Notes under the pieces: model-generated
The model's input: the letters and a program-made list of their open reading frames with translations, nothing else
Told to the model about the DNA's origin: nothing
Database searches by the model: none
Translations under genes and position numbers: made by a program
NCBI RefSeq assembly: GCF_004519305.1
Contig: NZ_SOZA01000003.1
Location: 62,001 to 126,000 of the forward strand
Direction of reading: 5' to 3'
Source: Pseudomonas sp. RIT623
Lineage (GTDB): Bacteria; Pseudomonadota; Gammaproteobacteria; Pseudomonadales; Pseudomonadaceae
Length of the DNA stretch: 64,000 nt
Shown here: piece by piece, positions 59,695-64,000 of the stretch
Position numbering within the stretch: the stretch's first letter is position 1
How the letters are laid out: every line of letters starts with the position of its first letter

Positions 59695-61281
59695 TTGATC
59701 TCCACCGCCAATATCACCATGCAGTTCGGCTCCAAGCCGCTGTTCGAAAACGTCTCGGTCAAATTCAACAACGGCAACCGCTACGGCCTGATCGGCGCCA
59801 ACGGTTGCGGCAAGTCGACCTTCATGAAGATCCTCGGCGGCGACCTCGAGCCGTCCGGCGGCCAGGTGATGCTCGAGCCGAACACCCGCCTGGGCAAGCT
59901 GCGCCAGGACCAGTTCGCCTACGAGGACTTCACCGTGATCGACACGGTGATCATGGGCCACGAACAGCTGTACAAGGTCAAGGCCGAGCGCGACCGCATC
60001 TACTCGCTGGCGGAGATGACCGAGGAAGACGGCATGGCCGTCGCCGAGCTGGAAACCGAGTTTGCCGAAATGGACGGCTACACCGCCGACTCCCGCGCCG
60101 GCGAGCTGCTGCTGGGCCTGGGTATCCCTCTGGAGCAGCACTTCGGCCCGATGAGCGAGGTCGCGCCCGGCTGGAAACTGCGTGTACTGCTGGCCCAGGC
60201 GCTGTTCTCGGACCCGGACGTGCTGCTGCTGGACGAACCGACCAACCACCTGGACATCAACACCATTCGCTGGCTGGAAACGATTCTCACGGCGCGCAAC
60301 AGCACCATGATCATCATTTCCCACGACCGCCACTTCCTCAACAGCGTCTGCACCCACATGGCCGACCTGGACTACGGCGAGCTGCGCCTGTTCCCGGGCA
60401 ACTACGACGAATACATGACAGCTGCTACCCAGTCGCGCGAGCAGTTGCTGTCGGACAACGCCAAGAAGAAGGCACAGATCGCCGAGCTGCAGACCTTCGT
60501 CAGCCGCTTCTCGGCCAACGCCTCGAAGGCCAAGCAGGCCACATCGCGCGCCAAGCAGATCGACAAGATCCAGCTGGCCGAGGTCAAGCCTTCGAGCCGC
60601 GTCAGCCCGTTCATCCGCTTCGAACAAACGAAGAAACTGCATCGCCAGGCAGTGATCGTCGAGAAAATGGCCAAGGCCTTCGATGACAAGGTGCTGTTCA
60701 AGGACTTCAGCTTCACCATCGAGGCCGGCGAGCGCGTGGCGATCATCGGCCCCAACGGTATCGGCAAGACCACCCTGCTGCGTACCCTGGTCGGCGAAAT
60801 GCAGCCGGACGCGGGCGCGGTGAAGTGGACCGACAGCGCTGAGGTGGGCTACTACGCCCAGGACCACGCCCACGACTTCGAAGACGACATGACCCTGTTC
60901 GACTGGATGGGCCAGTGGACCAGCGGCGAGCAGGTGATCCGCGGCACCCTGGGGCGCATGCTGTTCTCCAACGACGAGATCCTCAAGTCGGTGAAGGTGA
61001 TTTCCGGTGGTGAACAGGGCCGCATGCTGTTCGGCAAGCTGATCCTGCAAAAGCCCAACGTACTGGTGATGGACGAACCGACCAACCACCTGGACATGGA
61101 ATCGATCGAGGCGCTGAACCTGGCGCTGGAAAACTACCCGGGCACCCTGCTGTTCGTCAGCCACGACCGTGAGTTCGTGTCGTCGCTGGCCACCCGCATC
61201 ATCGAGCTGACCGCCGATGGCGTGGTGGACTTCAGCGGTACCTACGACGACTACCTGCGCAGCCAGGGCGTGGTGGTCTGA
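59695..61281 (+). CDS. ybiT: ABC-F family ATPase, YbiT type
   Basis: This 528-aa protein has two ABC domains and no membrane part: Walker [10 protein letters not shown] and GPNGIGKTT, Walker [13 protein letters not shown] and [12 protein letters not shown], and a charged linker near 240-310. ABC-F proteins act on ribosomes. The sequence matches YbiT-type proteins of Pseudomonas. The start is a TTG ([12 protein letters not shown]), which is the usual family N-terminus. The integrase fragment ends just 20 bp upstream, so the native promoter may have been displaced. Confidence 0.93.
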   Translation: MISTANITMQFGSKPLFENVSVKFNNGNRYGLIGANGCGKSTFMKILGGDLEPSGGQVMLEPNTRLGKLRQDQFAYEDFTVIDTVIMGHEQLYKVKAERDRIYSLAEMTEEDGMAVAELETEFAEMDGYTADSRAGELLLGLGIPLEQHFGPMSEVAPGWKLRVLLAQALFSDPDVLLLDEPTNHLDINTIRWLETILTARNSTMIIISHDRHFLNSVCTHMADLDYGELRLFPGNYDEYMTAATQSREQLLSDNAKKKAQIAELQTFVSRFSANASKAKQATSRAKQIDKIQLAEVKPSSRVSPFIRFEQTKKLHRQAVIVEKMAKAFDDKVLFKDFSFTIEAGERVAIIGPNGIGKTTLLRTLVGEMQPDAGAVKWTDSAEVGYYAQDHAHDFEDDMTLFDWMGQWTSGEQVIRGTLGRMLFSNDEILKSVKVISGGEQGRMLFGKLILQKPNVLVMDEPTNHLDMESIEALNLALENYPGTLLFVSHDREFVSSLATRIIELTADGVVDFSGTYDDYLRSQGVVV

Positions 61282-61324
61282 TCGACGGGTAACGATAGCC
61301 AGCGCTATTGACCGCCTGACTCAA

Positions 61325-61388
61325 TCGCGGGGCAAGCCCGCTCCCACAAGGTCTGTATAGCCTTTGTGGGAGCGGGCTTGCCCCGCGA
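61325..61388. repeat. REPIN (paired REP elements)
   Basis: Two 25-bp arms, beginning TCGCGGGGCAAGCCCGCTCC on the left and its exact reverse complement on the right, flank a 14-bp centre. This is a typical P. putida-group REPIN. It lies between ybiT and the MFS gene and may act as a terminator or mRNA stabiliser. Confidence 0.9.
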
Positions 61389-61468
61389 TGGTTTAGTTAG
61401 CCTGCTTTCTTTTCCGTCGCGCAGCGGCCATGATGGGCACAGCCCACCGCCCGCCCGCGAACGAGCCC

Positions 61469-62647
61469 ATGACCACGCCCCACAGCACCCTCGGCATCAC
61501 CCGGCAGATCCTCGCGATCGTCTTCTACACCTTCATCGCCTTCCTCTGCATCGGCCTGCCAATCGCGGTATTGCCCAGCCACGTGCATGATCAACTAGGC
61601 TTCGGCGCGGTCATTGCCGGCCTGACCATCGGTCTGCAGTACCTGGCCACTCTGCTCAGCCGGCCCTTTGCCGGGCGCGTGGCCGACACCCTGGGCGGCA
61701 AGCGCGCCATTCGCTACGGCTTGTACGGTATCGCCGGCTGCGGACTGCTCACGCTGTTCTCGGCCTGGAGCCAGGCCCTGCCCTGGCTGAGCCTGGCGCT
61801 GCTGTTGGGCGGGCGCCTGCTGCTGGGTATCGCCCAGGGGTTGATCGGGGTGGCGACGCTGAGCTGGGGCATCGGCCAGGTAGGCGCGCAACACACGGCG
61901 CGGGTCATCTCATGGAACGGTATCGCCTCCTACGGCGCCATCGCCATTGGCGCGCCGGCGGGAGTGTTGCTGGTGGATGCGCTGCACTTCGTGGTGTTAG
62001 GCCCTGCCTTGCTGGTGCTGGCATTGCTGGCCCTGGCGGCGTTGCGCAGGCGCCCGGATGTCGTGGTGGTGCGCGGTGAGCGGCTGCCATTCTGGTCGGC
62101 CTTCGCCCGAATCGCACCCTGCGGCCTGGGGCTGACCCTGGCGTCGATCGGCTATGGCACCCTGACCACCTTCGTTACCCTCTATTACCTGGAGCGCGGC
62201 TGGGTTGGCGCGGCCTGGTGCCTGAGCGCCTTCGGCTTGTGCTTCATCGTTTCGCGGCTGCTGTTCGTCAACGCGGTCAACCGCTTTGGCGGCTACAACG
62301 TCGCCATCGCCTGCATGGGCACCGAGGTCCTGGGCCTGGCGCTGCTGTGGCTGGCGCCAACGCCGCTGTGGGCGCTGCTCGGTGCCGGGCTGACCGGGTT
62401 CGGCCTGTCGCTGGTATACCCGGCCCTGGGCGTCGAGGCAATTCGCCAGGTGCCGAGCAGCAGCCGCGGTGCCGGCCTGGGCGCCTATGCGGTGTTCTTC
62501 GACCTGGCCTTGGCCATTGCTGGCCCGGTGATGGGGGCGGTGGCGGTACGCCTGGGCTATGCCTCGATCTTCTGCGTCGCCGCCCTGCTCGCGCTGTCAG
62601 GGGTTGCGCTGAGCTTGTGGCTGGCCCGGCGCAGCCAGCGCGGCTGA
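61469..62647 (+). CDS. MFS transporter, YhhS-like
   Basis: This 392-aa membrane protein has twelve helices and MFS sequence such as RPFAGRVADTLGGKRAIRYG (motif A-like) and LGIAQGLIGVATLSWGIG. It resembles the YhhS family of putative sugar or drug exporters. The start MTTPHSTLGITRQ was chosen for similarity to the family. Its last 51 bp overlap the end of the convergent hydrolase gene. Confidence 0.87.
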   Translation: MTTPHSTLGITRQILAIVFYTFIAFLCIGLPIAVLPSHVHDQLGFGAVIAGLTIGLQYLATLLSRPFAGRVADTLGGKRAIRYGLYGIAGCGLLTLFSAWSQALPWLSLALLLGGRLLLGIAQGLIGVATLSWGIGQVGAQHTARVISWNGIASYGAIAIGAPAGVLLVDALHFVVLGPALLVLALLALAALRRRPDVVVVRGERLPFWSAFARIAPCGLGLTLASIGYGTLTTFVTLYYLERGWVGAAWCLSAFGLCFIVSRLLFVNAVNRFGGYNVAIACMGTEVLGLALLWLAPTPLWALLGAGLTGFGLSLVYPALGVEAIRQVPSSSRGAGLGAYAVFFDLALAIAGPVMGAVAVRLGYASIFCVAALLALSGVALSLWLARRSQRG

Positions 62648-63655
62648 ACGCTCGGCAGGCGCCGGCGCGCCCAGGGCCTGGCCGAAGAACGCCGAGGTTG
62701 CGCTGCGCAACGAGCGGTGGATATACCGGCGGTCGACCCCCTCGGGGTCTTTGCACAGCACGGGCATGCGCTGGTGCTGCTCGGCATCGCAGGGCGCCAT
62801 GAACACGAAGTGCCCGGCTCCCGACAGCAGCCGGTAATCGGGGCTGACCGGCAGCTTGCGGGCCAGGGCGTCGGCGTTGTGCTCCAAGGCCAGCAACTGG
62901 TCGCGATCACCGCTGTAGATCAACGCCGGCACCTGCACGCCAGCCAGGGCGTGACGCCCGAACATCAAGCCCAGCGGCGCCATCAGCATCACCGCCCCGA
63001 CCCGAGGGTCAGCCCGTGGCGCCAATTCGCTGTGGTCGGCAATTAGCACGCCATGGGTCTTGCAGGCATCGGCATCGCCCGGGCGGGCCTCACAGTAGCG
63101 GCGCAGCCGTTCGAGGTCAGGCCTGGCGCCAGACAGGATCAACGCGGTTTCGCCCCCGGCCGAATAACCGATCACCCCGACCTTGCCATCGTTCAGGTAA
63201 GGCGCGAGCAAGGCATCGGCACGCGCCGCCGTGATCGCGGCGCTTATCTGCAAAGGGCGGCCATAGAGGTTGCTGAGGGTGCCCAGGCGGCTGTGGTCGC
63301 GGTTGTTGTCGCCGGGATGGATCACCGCCACCACCACGAACCCCAGGCGTGCCAAGCCATTGGCCAAATCGTGCAGGGCCATCGGGCTGCCGGTGTTGCC
63401 GTGGGAGATCAGCAGCAGCGGGAACCGACCCATGGCCACCGGTGCTTCTTCGGCGACCCGGGTCTGGTAGCCCTCGATCCGCAGGTTGCGCACCTGGCCA
63501 TTGGCTGGATAGAACACCAGCGCCTGCATGGGCCGCGCATCGACCGGGTCGGCCAGGGTCAGATGGTGCAAACCGGCAACCCATGGCGCCGCGTCGGCGC
63601 GAGCCAACAGGCCGGCGAGCAGCAACAGGGCCATCAGGGTGCGGGTTCGGTTCAT
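62597..63655 (-). CDS. Secreted alpha/beta hydrolase (dienelactone hydrolase-like)
   Basis: This 352-aa protein has a signal peptide (MNRTRTLMALLLLAGLLARA DA) and hydrolase features: LLLISHGNTGSPMALHDLAN, the nucleophile elbow GYSAGGETAL, the acid in SGDRDQLLALEH and the His in GAGHFVFMAPC. The layout is that of PAF-acetylhydrolase/chlorophyllase-like predicted dienelactone hydrolases. It probably acts in the periplasm. Its end overlaps the end of the MFS gene by 51 bp on the other strand. Confidence 0.85.
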   Translation of the reverse strand: MNRTRTLMALLLLAGLLARADAAPWVAGLHHLTLADPVDARPMQALVFYPANGQVRNLRIEGYQTRVAEEAPVAMGRFPLLLISHGNTGSPMALHDLANGLARLGFVVVAVIHPGDNNRDHSRLGTLSNLYGRPLQISAAITAARADALLAPYLNDGKVGVIGYSAGGETALILSGARPDLERLRRYCEARPGDADACKTHGVLIADHSELAPRADPRVGAVMLMAPLGLMFGRHALAGVQVPALIYSGDRDQLLALEHNADALARKLPVSPDYRLLSGAGHFVFMAPCDAEQHQRMPVLCKDPEGVDRRYIHRSLRSATSAFFGQALGAPAPAERSAALAAPGQPQAQRNP

Positions 63656-63736
63656 CGCGGTGCGTCAAGCGGGCAGCGGTATGGATCAGCATAGAACCCG
63701 CTTCGCCGTGGTCACATGAAAACTGGATGAAAAAAA

Positions 63737-63763
63737 CCGACTGGCGCGCGAGGCGCCAGTCGG
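63737..63763 (-). terminator. Rho-independent terminator of the azoreductase gene
   Basis: An 11-bp stem CCGACTGGCGC / GCGCCAGTCGG with a 5-nt loop is followed by a T-run on the minus strand. It lies 22 bp after the azoreductase stop. Confidence 0.9.
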
Positions 63764-63784
63764 CTTGCTTGCCGCAGTGCGGGA

Positions 63785-64000
63785 TCAGGCAGCGGCGAAC
63801 AGTTCACCGGCAATCTGCGCCTGGGCGGCGTCGATGGCCTTGGCGCGGTGCTCGGGGCCATAGGCCAGGCCGTGGGCACGGACGATTTCCAGGTCGGTGA
63901 TACCGATGAAGCCGAGGAACACCTTGAGGAAGTCCTCATGGCCAACACCGGTCGGCTGGCCCTGGTGCAGACCACCGGCGGTGGACACCAGTATCACCTT
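63785..64000 (-). CDS. azoR: FMN-dependent NADH-azoreductase, C-terminal part
   Basis: The visible 71 residues ([20 protein letters not shown], then [20 protein letters not shown] to the stop) match the end of AzoR-type quinone/azo reductases, including the SxGG flavin-contact loop. The gene continues beyond the right edge of the window, so its start is not seen. It reduces quinones and azo compounds with NADH using FMN. Confidence 0.85.
   Translation of the reverse strand, partial: KVILVSTAGGLHQGQPTGVGHEDFLKVFLGFIGITDLEIVRAHGLAYGPEHRAKAIDAAQAQIAGELFAAA

Overview
The window is high-GC chromosomal DNA that reads as a Pseudomonas of the P. putida group. The proteins (phosphoglucomutase, an arsRBC set, a P. 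aeruginosa-type FAN1 nuclease, Srp/Ttg-type RND pumps, an XylE-type ring-cleavage dioxygenase) and the Pseudomonas REP/REPIN repeats at 5836-5879 and 61325-61388 support this. No rRNA, tRNA or CRISPR array was seen.

Layout: (1) 54-5674, housekeeping and DNA repair on the minus strand: pgm, then a two-gene operon of a FAN1-like structure-specific nuclease and a Rad3/DinG-type iron-sulfur helicase. (2) 6169-10255, a DUF2946 protein, a TonB-dependent siderophore-type receptor and a PepSY membrane protein, probably a metal or siderophore uptake unit. (3) 10290-13113, an arsenic operon arsR-arsB-arsC with a clear operator and an arsH cut down to its first codons. (4) 13300-17097, an unknown 468-aa protein, an MDR oxidoreductase and a divergent LysR regulator. 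(5) 17068-17819, a decayed insertion flanked by two copies of the end of the lysR gene. (6) 18026-29025, a truncated lysR, a tripartite RND efflux operon, four short-chain dehydrogenases and an AraC regulator. (7) 29134-30030, a graveyard of gene fragments (cobW, an MMPL-type RND gene, a YCF48-like gene, a transposase). (8) 30144-40545, a hydrolase with a divergent LysR, another LysR, a TetR, and a second tripartite RND efflux operon with a divergent TtgV/SrpS-like IclR regulator and a tandem operator.

(9) 40559-52146 is the most interesting block: a ten-gene minus-strand catabolic operon with a divergent flavin reductase and TetR regulator. It holds an extradiol catechol 2,3-dioxygenase, a DmpD/XylF-type hydrolase, the complete DmpE-DmpF-DmpG lower meta pathway, a luciferase-like (LLM) monooxygenase, a second alpha/beta hydrolase, an SDR, a zinc alcohol dehydrogenase and a MetA-type outer-membrane channel. 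It has no ring-hydroxylating dioxygenase, no multicomponent phenol hydroxylase and no 4-oxalocrotonate branch. The LLM oxygenase plus flavin reductase therefore probably makes the substrate that is cleaved, and the pathway substrate is not one I can name.

(10) 52438-56937: a hydrolase/MFS pair with a divergent MarR regulator and a nested palindromic operator, a PEP-mutase-like enzyme, and a DapF-like protein lacking both catalytic cysteines. (11) 57052-59674: a decaying prophage remnant containing a duplicated module and the C-terminal part of a tyrosine integrase, abutting the TTG start of a YbiT-type ABC-F gene. (12) 59695-64000: the ABC-F gene, a REPIN, an MFS transporter overlapping tail-to-tail with a secreted hydrolase, and the 3' part of an azoreductase gene running off the window end.
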